In this document: positions 26,295 through 35,610 of the stretch, piece by piece
How the letters are laid out: the number at the start of each line of letters is the position of its first letter
Numbering within the stretch: position 1 is the first letter of the stretch
DNA from: Bin87 sp965220265
GTDB lineage: Bacteria > Chloroflexota > Dehalococcoidia > Lucifugimonadales > UBA3495
DNA length: 64,000 nt
Direction: 5' to 3'
NCBI GenBank assembly: GCA_965220265.1
Contig: CBDCPM010000004.1
Span: forward strand, 2,170,001 to 2,234,000
The notes under the pieces: generated by a model
What the model saw: the letters and a program-made list of their open reading frames with translations, nothing else
Told to the model about the DNA's origin: nothing
Database searches by the model: none
Translations under genes and position numbers: made by a program

Positions 26295-26699
26295 TCAGGA
26301 CGTACAATCGTCCTGACTCAACCACATCTCGATGCGATTATGGTAGAGACGGGCGATGAATGGCGCAGGGTTTTGCTCCAAAAAATCAATAATTTGTTCG
26401 TGTAGGTTCAAGAATATCTTCGCCATTTCTGCACGGGTCGATCCACCTCTGATCACTATCACCCGTAACCTTGATTGCATAATCGAATTCCGCTCGGGGG
26501 TGTTGTAACGCATATTCCGGTCGTGGGTCAACACTACCCACTCACGCTGCGCTACCACCGGGATCCAGTCAACGTCGTTGGTTCCGGCGGGGAAGTGATT
26601 GGTCAGGGCTTCCACACGTACGCCCGCATCTCTAAGCGGTACGGGAAAAATCTTGGTCCCGAGGTCTTCGTCAGAAAAGAACGTATATTCGGCCAGCAC
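26295..26699 (-). CDS. PIN-like toxin, VapC45 type
   Basis: A 134-residue PIN-like protein resembling the VapC45 group. The N-terminal acidic pair is in FSDEDLG, the central segment reads VDWIPVVAQREWVVLTHD, and basic residues follow in RNMRYNT. It starts with GTG inside the end of the upstream antitoxin gene, a 29-base overlap. It is the second gene of a toxin-antitoxin pair, and the tight overlap supports co-expression. Endoribonuclease activity is inferred from the family. Confidence 0.75.
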   Translation of the reverse strand: MLAEYTFFSDEDLGTKIFPVPLRDAGVRVEALTNHFPAGTNDVDWIPVVAQREWVVLTHDRNMRYNTPERNSIMQSRLRVIVIRGGSTRAEMAKIFLNLHEQIIDFLEQNPAPFIARLYHNRIEMWLSQDDCTS

Positions 26700-27273
26700 G
26701 TTCGTAGCGGACAGCCTCCTCGATTTGCTCGGGTGACAGCCCGTAATCGTCGGCTAATTCAGCGGTGGTTTCTCCTCCCTTGGTGTACCTGGCTATAGCC
26801 GAAGTGCTAACGCCGCTCCCTTTGATGACCGGTCTTCCGAAACGGACCATCGGGTCAATCACGATCAGTTTGGGGTCCTCTTCACCGTATGCACGAGTGA
26901 ATGGGAAATACCTGCGCGGCCGCCCTGCTTCGTCCAACTCAACCCTCTGGTCGCGGCTATATGTCAAAAATTCACTGTTTACCAGTGGGTGGTTTGCCTT
27001 CCCGTGTCTAACCAACCCGTCGATTTTTGAACGGATCTCCGACAATGGCATCTTTCGGTTTCGGCGCAGCGACGCCAGCACGTGCAATTCCACCAGGTTA
27101 GTGAACGACAGGGCCGTGGGGTCCGACCCTGCCGGTTGCACCAATGGTTTGGCGTGCTCGGACGCCTTTGAGTCAGGAGTTGCCACCCAACGCCGCACCG
27201 TTGACACGGGCAGGCCCAGATACCGGGCGCACTCCGGTATGGAGTAAAGCGGGGTGTGCAGCAGGTCGTCCAC
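26671..27273 (-). CDS. DUF433-type antitoxin, VapB45-like
   Basis: A 200-residue protein with an N-terminal MerR-like winged-helix segment (YSIPECARYLGLPVSTVRRW) and a C-terminal DUF433 domain (GRPVIKGSGVSTSAIA...LADDYGLSPEQIEEAV). This arrangement matches the VapB45-type antitoxins, which bind DNA and a PIN-like toxin. Its GTG start shares one base with the stop codon of the upstream CaiB-family gene, so the pair is translated from or beside the CoA-transferase transcript, an unusual neighbour. Confidence 0.8.
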   Translation of the reverse strand: MDDLLHTPLYSIPECARYLGLPVSTVRRWVATPDSKASEHAKPLVQPAGSDPTALSFTNLVELHVLASLRRNRKMPLSEIRSKIDGLVRHGKANHPLVNSEFLTYSRDQRVELDEAGRPRRYFPFTRAYGEEDPKLIVIDPMVRFGRPVIKGSGVSTSAIARYTKGGETTAELADDYGLSPEQIEEAVRYERAGRIYVLF

Positions 27274-28586
27274 TAAATAACTCCGCCCTCGGCAAGCAGC
27301 AGCATCTGCCCGTTGTTTAGGCCGAGTTCACCCTGGAGGATCTCGGCGTTGTGCTCGCCGATTAGGGGGGCGCGTCGGCTGATGCGCCACGGGGAGCCGT
27401 TGAGTATGGCAGCAGGGCCCGGGTAGGTGAAAGTGCGGCCCAACTCGGGGTGCTCCACCTCTTTGAAGAACTCGCGGTCGATGAGGTGGTCGTCGCCGAC
27501 GAGTTCATCCATGCTGCGGATGGCTCCCCAGGGGAAGTCCCGTTGCTGACCGCCGTGGAACGCATCGCTGAGCGTCGAGTTCATGAAGAAGTTCTTCATC
27601 ACGTCGACGATGTGGTCATTCTCAGCGGCGATTACCTCTGGGTTCTGGTACCGCTCGTCGGCCAGGTCCTCGGCCATGCCCGACTGCTCGAACCAGTCAG
27701 CCAGCAGCTTCAGCCGTTGCGGGGTCAGATTGGTGCCGGAACGGGTGGTGTTGAGCCATCCGCCGTCGCCGGTGGGGAACTGGATGGCCGGCGACATATC
27801 GGGAGCGGCGTGGCGTCCGGTGTGACGCTGCACCACGTCGCCCGTGGACAGGTAGATGGCGATGGCTCCCTCGGTCGTGAGGGCGCAGGCCTCGTGGATG
27901 GACGCGTCGATGTACTGGCCCTCACCGGAGACGAAGCGGTAATACAGGGCGGCCATGATGCCGATATACGCATAGTGCGCGCCAATGTGCCAGGAGTTGC
28001 CGCCGCCGGGCGCGACGGGTGGAGGGTCGGGCACGTCGACATCGTCGTAGCCGGATGACGCCATCTGGCCGCCGCCGGCCATCTGGGTGATGTCGCTGCT
28101 GACGTAATCCCGCCACGGACCGGTCTGACCGTAGGGAGTCAGCGAGCACATGACCAGCCCGGGATTGTCGGCGGACAGGCTTTCATAGCCCAACCCCAGG
28201 GATTCGAGGTAGCCGGGTTTACGGCTTTCCAGCACGATATCTGCGGTGGCCGCGAGCTGTTTCAGGATGTCCTGGCCCTGCCTGGTCTCCAGGTTCAGGG
28301 TGATGCCCCGCTTGGACGTGTTGTAGTGCCAGAAGGACAGGCTACGCTCCCTGTGAGGTTTGTCGTCCATGAACGGTCCGAAGCTGCGACAGGCCTCTCC
28401 CCCGGGCGGCTCGATCTTGATGAGATCGGCCCCGTTGTCGGCCATCAATTTGCCGCAGAACTGGCCCTTTTCGTCGCAGATTTCCAGTACCCGCAGGCCC
28501 TCAAGGGCTCCGGGCAGGCTCAAGTCGGCGGGACGAGCGTCACCGATGTCCACCGCTTCCGGTTCGTTGCCGTTGGAAGAAGTCAT
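27273..28586 (-). CDS. CaiB/BaiF-family CoA-transferase, catalytic Asp not evident
   Basis: A 437-residue class III CoA-transferase. Family segments are present: GADLIKIEPPGGEACRSFGP, NTSKRGITLNLE and GEGQYIDASIHE. In alignment with the upstream partner, the position of the catalytic Asp (D of D-T-G-G in the partner) is His in GNSWHIGAHYAYIG. It may therefore be a non-catalytic subunit of a heterodimer, as known for some CaiB pairs. It overlaps the upstream gene by four bases (ATGA) and the downstream antitoxin by one base. The CoA donor and acceptor are unknown. Confidence 0.85.
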   Translation of the reverse strand: MTSSNGNEPEAVDIGDARPADLSLPGALEGLRVLEICDEKGQFCGKLMADNGADLIKIEPPGGEACRSFGPFMDDKPHRERSLSFWHYNTSKRGITLNLETRQGQDILKQLAATADIVLESRKPGYLESLGLGYESLSADNPGLVMCSLTPYGQTGPWRDYVSSDITQMAGGGQMASSGYDDVDVPDPPPVAPGGGNSWHIGAHYAYIGIMAALYYRFVSGEGQYIDASIHEACALTTEGAIAIYLSTGDVVQRHTGRHAAPDMSPAIQFPTGDGGWLNTTRSGTNLTPQRLKLLADWFEQSGMAEDLADERYQNPEVIAAENDHIVDVMKNFFMNSTLSDAFHGGQQRDFPWGAIRSMDELVGDDHLIDREFFKEVEHPELGRTFTYPGPAAILNGSPWRISRRAPLIGEHNAEILQGELGLNNGQMLLLAEGGVI

Positions 28587-29908
28587 CGCAGGGCCTCCTG
28601 GATGTAAGGGTAGCGATCCATGGTGGTGGGCCAGAATATTCCGTTCTCGTAGCCGTCCAACAGGTCGTCATGTTTCATGCCGAGCAGGTCTTCGAGCACA
28701 TCGCGGTTATGCTGCCCAATCATCGGCGGTGGGCTGGACATGCGTGCTGGGGACTTGGACATCTTGAAGGGGGCGTTCTGGAACTTCCACGGCCCCAGCA
28801 TGGGGTGGTCCATGGGCACGTACATGTCCCGTGCCCGCAGTTGCGGGTCGTTGTCGACCCGGTCCTGACTGCTCTGCACCGCCATGGCGCGTACCCCGGC
28901 AGCCTGGCACTTTTCGGTGAGCTCGTACTTGCCCATCGTTTTGGTCCACGCCTCGATGTGCTCGTCTATCTCCTCCTGGTGTTCCAGGCGGCCATCTATG
29001 GTGTCGAATCGGCTGTCGGCCCAGTCCGGGCCTCCCATCAACTTCACCAGGTTCTGCCATTCCGCGTCGGAGAGGCAGGCGATGGTTGCCCAGTCGTTGT
29101 AGCCGCCGGGCGCGGTGCGGTAGGCGTTGTGAGGAGCGGCGATCGGGCCTCGGTAGTTATTGACCACCTCGGCGCCGGGCCAGACCGTGCGGTTGCCCGG
29201 CGGGAAGCCCTCGCGCCTGGCCTTCCGGCCGTTGACGGTCTTGTCCAGCATTGCCGGTCCGGTCAGCGTGATGCCGGTAATCATCTGGGAGAGGTCGACG
29301 TGCTGGCCCTTGCCGGTGGCGGTACGGTGGCGCAGGGCGGTCAGGGCGCTGATGGCGCCATACATTCCGCCGGTGTCATCCAGGTAGGACCAACCCCAGC
29401 CGGCAGGGGGCTTGCCCGGCAGGCCTGACAGGTGGGTCAGCCCGCTCAACGCCTGGGCAGCCGGCCCCATGGTGCCGTACCAGTGGTAGCGTCCGGTATG
29501 GCCGAAGCCCGCCATGGAAACGTAGATGATGTCGGGCCGGATCTTCTTGAGTTGATCGTAGCCCAGCCCCCACCGCTGCATGATTCGGCTGCTGAAGTTC
29601 TCGATTACGATGTCCGAAACCGAGATGAGACGCTTGACCAGCTCCAACCCTTCCTCGGTCCGGGTGTTCACGCTGATCCCGCGCTTGTTAGCGTTGGTGT
29701 CGGCGAACTGGCCAGTTGAGTTGGGGCCAGGCTCGACGCCGGGTGGCACGGTGAAGCGGTTCTGGCGCAGGGTGTCCAGGTTCAGGGGCCATTCGACCTT
29801 AATGACTTCGGCACCCAGGGTGCCCAGCCATCGAGCGGCCCACGGGCCGGCGCGTACCCAGGTGAAGTCGACCACGCGGATTCCTTGCAAAGGAGTCGGC
29901 AGGGGCAT
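28583..29908 (-). CDS. CaiB/BaiF-family CoA-transferase, catalytic-type
   Basis: A 441-residue class III CoA-transferase. The N-terminus has GIRVVDFTWVRAGPWA followed by GAEVIKVEWP. The Asp-containing loop (SYLDDTGGMYG) and GKGQHVDLSQ follow at the expected spacing. The ATG at 29908 is behind a GGAGG site; the longer frame upstream has no support. It is the first gene of the CaiB pair and probably transcribed from the region upstream of 29908. Together with the second gene it may form a two-subunit enzyme moving CoA between carboxylic acids. Confidence 0.9.
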   Translation of the reverse strand: MPLPTPLQGIRVVDFTWVRAGPWAARWLGTLGAEVIKVEWPLNLDTLRQNRFTVPPGVEPGPNSTGQFADTNANKRGISVNTRTEEGLELVKRLISVSDIVIENFSSRIMQRWGLGYDQLKKIRPDIIYVSMAGFGHTGRYHWYGTMGPAAQALSGLTHLSGLPGKPPAGWGWSYLDDTGGMYGAISALTALRHRTATGKGQHVDLSQMITGITLTGPAMLDKTVNGRKARREGFPPGNRTVWPGAEVVNNYRGPIAAPHNAYRTAPGGYNDWATIACLSDAEWQNLVKLMGGPDWADSRFDTIDGRLEHQEEIDEHIEAWTKTMGKYELTEKCQAAGVRAMAVQSSQDRVDNDPQLRARDMYVPMDHPMLGPWKFQNAPFKMSKSPARMSSPPPMIGQHNRDVLEDLLGMKHDDLLDGYENGIFWPTTMDRYPYIQEALR

Positions 29909-30206
29909 AGTTGAGCCTCCCGTGTCGGCGGTAGATATAACTAACCGTAAGTTGGGCGCAAGTTTAGGCCAATCCGGGGTAGAGGGGCAACCTTCGCGCC
30001 CGTGCGTTGTGGCGGTTCGGCCCCACGCTGGCGCGTTGACGCTCGGAAACCGCGCGCCTATGATGCTGGCAACCGCATCGCGGTTGTTGCCGGGCAACCA
30101 GCGCAGGAAACAGGAACCGTGGTCAGCGCCGACTTACCGCCGCACGTGTATGTGCCATCATTGTACGCGTGACATTTAACGGCCAGTCCGATGTCACCGG
30201 CGTTCG
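29909..30206. other. Divergent intergenic region
   Basis: About 300 bases between the CaiB operon (minus) and the MFS gene (plus), likely to hold both promoters. A short inverted repeat, GCAACCGC and GCGGTTG, lies near 30069-30086. No gene is supported here. Confidence 0.5.
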
Positions 30207-31478
30207 GTGCGCGTGGTGATGCGCGGCGCCATCTGGGCGCTCCGCGGTCAGTACCGCAGCATCCTCACCCTGAGCATCTGTGGCGCCCTGAACAGCTTTG
30301 GCATGGGCACAATAGGCCCGGTATTGCCGCTGTTCACACAGCAGGAATTTCACGCCAACGCGACCCAGGTCGGCATCGCGATCGGCCTGTTCGGTGCAGG
30401 GCGGCTGTTCACGGGGGTTCCGGCAGGATATTTGGCGCAGAGATATGGGCGCAAGCCGGTCCTCGCTCTGGGAGCGGGAGTGAACCTGTTCGGGGCGACC
30501 ATGGTGTCCATCTCGTTTCATTTTTGGTGGCTCACGGGGTGGAGGTTCGTTTCAGGGTTGGGATCGAACGCATTCTCCACCGTCATTACCGTGTACCTGC
30601 GGGACGAATCGTCCCCTGAAACCAGGGGCCGTATTCTCAGCACGCAGGAACTGAGCATACTGTCCGGCCAGATCCTGGGGCCACTGCTGGGAGGCTATCT
30701 GGCCTCGGGTTTCGGTCTGCGCATACCGCTGTTCGCCCAAGTGATACTGATGGCGCTGTCGTTCGCCCTGATACTGTTCGCGCTTCCCGAGTCGCGGTGG
30801 CGCGACGTTCAGGCAGACCAAAGCGCCCCACGGCGTTCTGAAACACCACGCGCACAACCTACGGTGGGTCGGTCTACGGTGGGTCGGCCCGGAATCTTTT
30901 GGAGCTTGGTGCTTAGTCCGGCATTCATTTTCGTCGGCTTGTTCGCCATCATGATCGTCGCAAATCGGCAGGGAGCCCGGTTCAGCGTGATGCCGCTTTT
31001 CGGCAAAGCGAAAGGATTTGGCCCGGTCCAATTGGGGTGGTGGCTCAGCGTCACCCATCTGCCTCAGTTTTTCTCCACCCTGACATCAGGATACCTTTCT
31101 GATCGCTTCGGGAGAAAGACGCCATTCATCCCTTCGGTGATAATGATGTGTGCCGGAATTGCCGTTTTCGTATGGGCCGGTCAGCTGTGGCAGCTTCTGC
31201 TGTCGGGCGTTCTGATGGGCATTGGGGAGGGACTGGGCAGCCCGGCGGGAACGGTGTTTTACGCCGACATCGCGCCGCCTGGAATGGAAGGGATAACGCT
31301 GGGCATATTCCGGAGTTTCGCGGGTTTGGGAACCGTATCGGGTGCCTTGGTGTTCGGCGCGATCGCGGACCTGGCGGGGTTCCCCTGGGCGATGTGGGTC
31401 GATGCGATTCTTTTCGCCGCCGCCGGTATAGGGGTGGTGCTGTTCGTACGCGAGACACACCGACGACGGGGATCGTGA
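30207..31478 (+). CDS. MFS transporter
   Basis: A 423-residue major facilitator with twelve predicted membrane segments and a central hydrophilic loop (about residues 195-225). The first cytoplasmic loop motif GRLFTGVPAGYLAQRYGRKP is the classic MFS motif A, with a weaker version (GYLSDRFGRKTP) in the second half. It starts with GTG at 30207 or ATG at 30219; neither has a good Shine-Dalgarno site. A drug or metabolite efflux role fits the family; the substrate is unknown. It is divergent from the CaiB genes and convergent with the small lipoprotein. Confidence 0.9.
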   Translation: MRVVMRGAIWALRGQYRSILTLSICGALNSFGMGTIGPVLPLFTQQEFHANATQVGIAIGLFGAGRLFTGVPAGYLAQRYGRKPVLALGAGVNLFGATMVSISFHFWWLTGWRFVSGLGSNAFSTVITVYLRDESSPETRGRILSTQELSILSGQILGPLLGGYLASGFGLRIPLFAQVILMALSFALILFALPESRWRDVQADQSAPRRSETPRAQPTVGRSTVGRPGIFWSLVLSPAFIFVGLFAIMIVANRQGARFSVMPLFGKAKGFGPVQLGWWLSVTHLPQFFSTLTSGYLSDRFGRKTPFIPSVIMMCAGIAVFVWAGQLWQLLLSGVLMGIGEGLGSPAGTVFYADIAPPGMEGITLGIFRSFAGLGTVSGALVFGAIADLAGFPWAMWVDAILFAAAGIGVVLFVRETHRRRGS

Positions 31479-31495
31479 CAGGGATTAGCGGGGAA

Positions 31496-31870
31496 TCAGT
31501 CTCCCACGAATCGGGCCAGCGCTCCGCCGTCTGCCAATGGTTCGTACCAGACGGTCACCGTGTGCCCCTGGATCTGGTGGTCCTTCAGGTGCCCAACCGA
31601 GACACCGACCCAACCTTCCGACACGAACACCCACCGGCGGCCGTCGGAGTCGGTGACCCGCAGGGCCCGGAAGTGGCGGGGGTTTCGCAGGTCGGGCTCC
31701 ACCAGATCGATGTGGCCAGTGACCTTCGGCAACCTGGGGAACAGGGAATCACCGTCACCGTGGCCGCCGGCGGCTGGCGCAGCGCCTCCGCACGCAAGGA
31801 TTCCGGCCAGCAGGGCAGCGAGCGCAGTGGTTACGACGAGTGGCGCTACGGCGTTTTTCGAGGTGCCCAA
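31496..31870 (-). CDS. Small hypothetical lipoprotein
   Basis: A 124-residue predicted lipoprotein. It starts with TTG, has a hydrophobic signal of about 20 residues and a lipobox ending LAGILAC. The mature part is short with an alternating beta pattern (GRRWVFVSEGWVGVSVG), suggesting a small barrel or OB-like domain. No family is recognised. It lies convergent to the MFS gene and divergent from ctaA, 18 bases from the MFS stop. Confidence 0.6.
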   Translation of the reverse strand: MGTSKNAVAPLVVTTALAALLAGILACGGAAPAAGGHGDGDSLFPRLPKVTGHIDLVEPDLRNPRHFRALRVTDSDGRRWVFVSEGWVGVSVGHLKDHQIQGHTVTVWYEPLADGGALARFVGD

Positions 31871-32035
31871 GAGTTTGCCTCGCGATTAGTCCCCGATGCG
31901 GCTGATCCGGTCGACGGGCGCGCCAGCAACGGGCGACGGCGATTGTAGCAAATCCAATTGTCGTGCTTTATCATTGAAGCTGTGATCGAACGCTGGACGG
32001 GTATCTCCGTCCTCCGGTGTTCGCCACGCGTTCCA

Positions 32036-33013
32036 ATGGCTTCCATAAGCATCAGCACTCCATCAGACCCCGAACGCCGGCGTTCCCTTACATGGTTTCG
32101 GGGATTGGCCACGGCTACCGTAATCTCAGTGTTCGTGCTGGTGATTATCGGAGGCGTGGTTCGGGTCACCGGCTCAGGCCTGGGGTGCCCCGACTGGCCA
32201 CTGTGCTACGGCAGGTTGCTGCCTCCGCTTGAGTACAGGGCAATCATTGAGTACACCCACCGCTTCGTGGCGTCGGTCATCGTCGGACCTTTGGTGCTGG
32301 TGACTGCCGTCGTTGGGATCGTCCGCTTCCGAAAGGAACGGTGGGTATGGGTCCCAGCGGTTGTTTCGGTACCGCTGCTGATCGTTCAGGCCCTGCTGGG
32401 CGGCATTACGGTGCTGACCCATCTGCCCGGAGGAGTAGTCGCGTTGCACCTTGCCACGGCGGAAGCGCTGCTGGCAACTTGCGTGTTCATAATGGTGGCG
32501 TCGTATCGGACGCCGGTCTTTCTGACCGCGACACCACCTTCCAACGATGGCTACTACCGTTGGGCGATCGCGGGGGCGTTCAGCGTTTACGCGGTGATCG
32601 TGAGCGGCTCGTTGGTAACCGCCATGGGAGCGACTGTCGCATGTTTTACCTGGCCGCTCTGCCAGGGGCAGGCTTTCCCGATGAACCATCTAACGGCGAT
32701 TCATATGTTCCACCGCTACGTGGTCCTGGTGTTGGGCGCCCTGCTACTTTACGCGATATGGCGTTGCTGGAGCGGACCGAGGGAGCAAGGCGCCACCCTG
32801 AAATGGCTGGCGGGCCTGACCGTGGCAACGTTCATCGTGCAAGTGATAGTTGGGGCAGCGACCATCTGGTTGGACTTCCAAGCGCATTGGCGCGCCCTGC
32901 ATCTGACGGCCGCAACGGCGGTGTGGACAGCGGCGGCGGGCATGGCGATCGTGGCTTACATGGACGCTCGTACAGCGAGCAGCGGCGCCGAGCCGCCCGT
33001 CTTGGCGGAGTAA
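32036..33013 (+). CDS. ctaA: Haem A synthase (COX15/CtaA)
   Basis: 325 residues, eight membrane segments. It oxidises haem O to haem A for aa3-type oxidase. The conserved first helix pair contains GGVVRVTGSGLGCPDWPLC, with the paired His residues in EYTHRFVASV, VALHLATAEA, IHMFHRYVV and ALHLTAAT. The ATG at 32036 gives a short N-terminus; the frame is open to 31958 with no better start. Its stop is one base before the ctaB ATG, so the two are coupled. Haem A synthesis fits the cytochrome oxidase genes that follow. Confidence 0.92.
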   Translation: MASISISTPSDPERRRSLTWFRGLATATVISVFVLVIIGGVVRVTGSGLGCPDWPLCYGRLLPPLEYRAIIEYTHRFVASVIVGPLVLVTAVVGIVRFRKERWVWVPAVVSVPLLIVQALLGGITVLTHLPGGVVALHLATAEALLATCVFIMVASYRTPVFLTATPPSNDGYYRWAIAGAFSVYAVIVSGSLVTAMGATVACFTWPLCQGQAFPMNHLTAIHMFHRYVVLVLGALLLYAIWRCWSGPREQGATLKWLAGLTVATFIVQVIVGAATIWLDFQAHWRALHLTAATAVWTAAAGMAIVAYMDARTASSGAEPPVLAE

Positions 33014-33014
33014 A

Positions 33015-33992
33015 ATGGCCAGTAGCACCCCCCGGCTGCTACCTGAAGGAGATGCGGCGGAAGGAGATGCGCCCGAGCAAGTCTCGCCCGAATTGACCAC
33101 GGGAGCATCGCCCGGACCGTCGGTGATCGCGGTGGCGCGAGACTTTCTCGCGCTGACCAAGCCGAAGATCATCTCCCTGTTGTTGGTCACTGCGGCTGGC
33201 GGAATGTTCCTGGCGGAGCGAGGGATACCGTCCCTGGCGTTGCTAGCGTTGGTCTGGGGCGGCGGCGCGTTAGCCTCCGGCGGAGCCAACGCAGTCAACC
33301 ATTTTCTGGACCGGGACATCGACCGGTATATGCGACGGACACAGGGGCGGCCGGTGGCGAACCTGCGGATTGCCCCCCGTTACGCCCTGGCGTTTGGCAT
33401 CGCGCTTAACGTAGCGGCATTTGCGCTCCTGGCCACCCAGGTTAACTTGCTGGCGGCCGGCCTGACCCTTTGCGCCACCCTGTTCTACGTGTTCATCTAC
33501 ACGATGTGGCTGAAACGCACCACGCCCAACAACATTGTCATTGGCGGAGCTGCCGGAGCGATACCGCCAATGGTGGGCTGGGCGGCGGTTACCGGCGGGC
33601 TGGATCTCCCGGCGGTTTTCCTGTTTGCCATCGTCTTTTTCTGGACGCCGCCCCACTTCTGGGCACTGTCCCTGTTGATACAAACCGACTACGAGAGGGC
33701 AGGCGTGCCCATGTTGCCGGTGGTGTCCTCCCGTCAGCAGACGGCTTTGCATATCTTCCTCTACTCCATTGCCCTGACGGGCCTGACACTGATGTTTGGT
33801 TTGTTGCCGCAGGTGGGCGTGATTTACCTGGCCTCCGCGGCTGCCCTGGGTGCGCCATTTATCTGGTTAGCCTGGAGGCTGTGGCGCCGGGACGACAGGG
33901 GCCGCGCGAAGGTGGCCTACCTGTATTCTCTGGCGTACCTGGCCCTGTTGTTCGTGGCCGTTATGGTAGATAGCACGGTCCGGATTGCGTAA
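33015..33992 (+). CDS. ctaB: Protohaem IX farnesyltransferase (COX10/CtaB)
   Basis: 325 residues, UbiA-type prenyltransferase that converts haem B to haem O with farnesyl diphosphate. The first Asp-rich motif is NHFLDRDIDRYMRRT and the second region has LKRTTPNNIV and a later FWTPPHFWAL, both typical of CtaB. It has about eight membrane helices and an N-terminal hydrophilic arm of 45 residues. It is coupled to ctaA and precedes the cox structural genes by 136 bases. Confidence 0.94.
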   Translation: MASSTPRLLPEGDAAEGDAPEQVSPELTTGASPGPSVIAVARDFLALTKPKIISLLLVTAAGGMFLAERGIPSLALLALVWGGGALASGGANAVNHFLDRDIDRYMRRTQGRPVANLRIAPRYALAFGIALNVAAFALLATQVNLLAAGLTLCATLFYVFIYTMWLKRTTPNNIVIGGAAGAIPPMVGWAAVTGGLDLPAVFLFAIVFFWTPPHFWALSLLIQTDYERAGVPMLPVVSSRQQTALHIFLYSIALTGLTLMFGLLPQVGVIYLASAAALGAPFIWLAWRLWRRDDRGRAKVAYLYSLAYLALLFVAVMVDSTVRIA

Positions 33993-34128
33993 CCGCTCCT
34001 CATTGGCGACGGGTCTGCGAAGCGCCGATCAAATTGACAGCCAGAAACGCGTATGCTATGGTAGCCGCCGCTAGTGAAATTTTGCACATACTGCGGCTGG
34101 CCGCTGCCGTAGTATCCGGGGGTTCACG

Positions 34129-35502
34129 ATGGGGCAGTCGCCCTTTGCAGAGGAAGACTCACCGAATAAGCACCGAGCCGAACCCAGGCCCAGAGCAACA
34201 AGTGATATTCCAGTGAGCCCCGTCTCCCATTCCTCACCGCGGCGGACCGGCCGGCGTTCCTTGGTGACCCTGGTCCTTCTCGGGGGCGTCCTTATCTTGG
34301 CTGCCCTGGGTTGTGACGCCGACGGGCACCAGTCCATCCTCAGTTCCACTCCGTGGACTCTGGACGGCCCCGCCGGCCCCGTCGCGCGCGAACAGTTGCT
34401 GCTGTTCAACGTTCTTCTGTGGACCATGGTGGTCGTGTTCGTGCTGGTGGAGGGCGCGCTGCTGTACGCGGCGATTCGCTTCCGCCGCAAGCCCGGCGAT
34501 CCGCTGCCTCCGCAGACTCACGGTCACACCCCGTTGGAGATCGCCTGGACCATTGTCCCAACCATCCTCATCCTGGGATTGGGCGTCTGGTCGGTGATTG
34601 TGCTGTTCAAACTCGAGCCCGGCGAGGCCATCGCGCTGGCCCGATCCGAGGGCAAGGAACCCCTGCGGGTCGAGGCCGTTGGCCATCAGTGGTGGTGGGA
34701 GTTCCGCTATGAGGACCCTCTCCCCGGTGACGAGGCTACCAAACTGGTAACGACTGCGAACGAGATGCGTGTACCCGTAAACACGCCTGTCATCATGGAG
34801 CTGCATAGCGACGACGTGATCCATAGTTTCTGGATCCCGAAACTCGCCGGTAAGCAGGACGTCGTGCCGACGAGGACCAACTCGATGTGGTTCCTGGCCG
34901 AAGAAACCGGGATGTACTATGGTCAGTGCGCTGAATTCTGCGGCACCGCCCACGCCCAGATGAAATTCCGCGTGCATGTGATGGAAGAACTGGAGTACAA
35001 GGCGTGGGTAACCGGCTACGGTACGCCCGTTGCGCTGTCGCCCGAGGCTTCGAGGGGGCAGCTGGTGTTCCTGGGTGACGGCCAGTGCGTGACCTGCCAT
35101 ACTGTCGGCGCCGCGGATACGGTGAATCCGGAGACCGGCGAGGGTGTCCAACACGGACGAATGCAGACGTATATCGCCTACACTCAGTGGTTGGGTCAAC
35201 CCGCCGAGGAACGCCTGGCGGACGTACGCACCGGGAATGAACCTCCGACCGCTTTCGCCGCGCCCAACCTGACGGACTTGGGTTGCCGCGTGACGTTAGG
35301 CGCCGGTCTGGTTGACCGCAACCGCGAGACCCTGAGACAGTGGGTCCGTGACCCCAACAGCATCAAGCCCGGCAACCGGATGTCGCGGCTGGCCGCCGTT
35401 TACCAGACCCGATTGGACCATCGGGCCGACCTTACGGAGGCGCAGTTGGGAGACCTTGTCGAATACCTTTCGGCGCAAGGAGCCGATGTCTGCCCTGGGT
35501 AG
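34129..35502 (+). CDS. coxB: Cytochrome c oxidase subunit II with C-terminal cytochrome c
   Basis: 457 residues. The N-terminus has a signal/lipobox (LAALGC), followed by two membrane segments, then the periplasmic CuA domain with GHQWWWEF and the copper motif GQCAEFCGTAHAQM (about residues 265-280). A C-terminal cytochrome c domain follows, with CVTCH near residue 320 and a likely Met ligand in GNRMSRL. This caa3-type arrangement brings electrons from cytochrome c to the oxidase on the outer face. It starts the coxB-A-C-D cluster. Confidence 0.95.
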   Translation: MGQSPFAEEDSPNKHRAEPRPRATSDIPVSPVSHSSPRRTGRRSLVTLVLLGGVLILAALGCDADGHQSILSSTPWTLDGPAGPVAREQLLLFNVLLWTMVVVFVLVEGALLYAAIRFRRKPGDPLPPQTHGHTPLEIAWTIVPTILILGLGVWSVIVLFKLEPGEAIALARSEGKEPLRVEAVGHQWWWEFRYEDPLPGDEATKLVTTANEMRVPVNTPVIMELHSDDVIHSFWIPKLAGKQDVVPTRTNSMWFLAEETGMYYGQCAEFCGTAHAQMKFRVHVMEELEYKAWVTGYGTPVALSPEASRGQLVFLGDGQCVTCHTVGAADTVNPETGEGVQHGRMQTYIAYTQWLGQPAEERLADVRTGNEPPTAFAAPNLTDLGCRVTLGAGLVDRNRETLRQWVRDPNSIKPGNRMSRLAAVYQTRLDHRADLTEAQLGDLVEYLSAQGADVCPG

Positions 35503-35610
35503 TCGTCGGAATCCGCGCTATCATATATTCGTATCCGCAGATCCCAAATCATCGCCGCTGGCGCATCGACGAAACAGTTGTTGGCCGAGCCGCAGCGGAG
35601 GACCTGAGCC

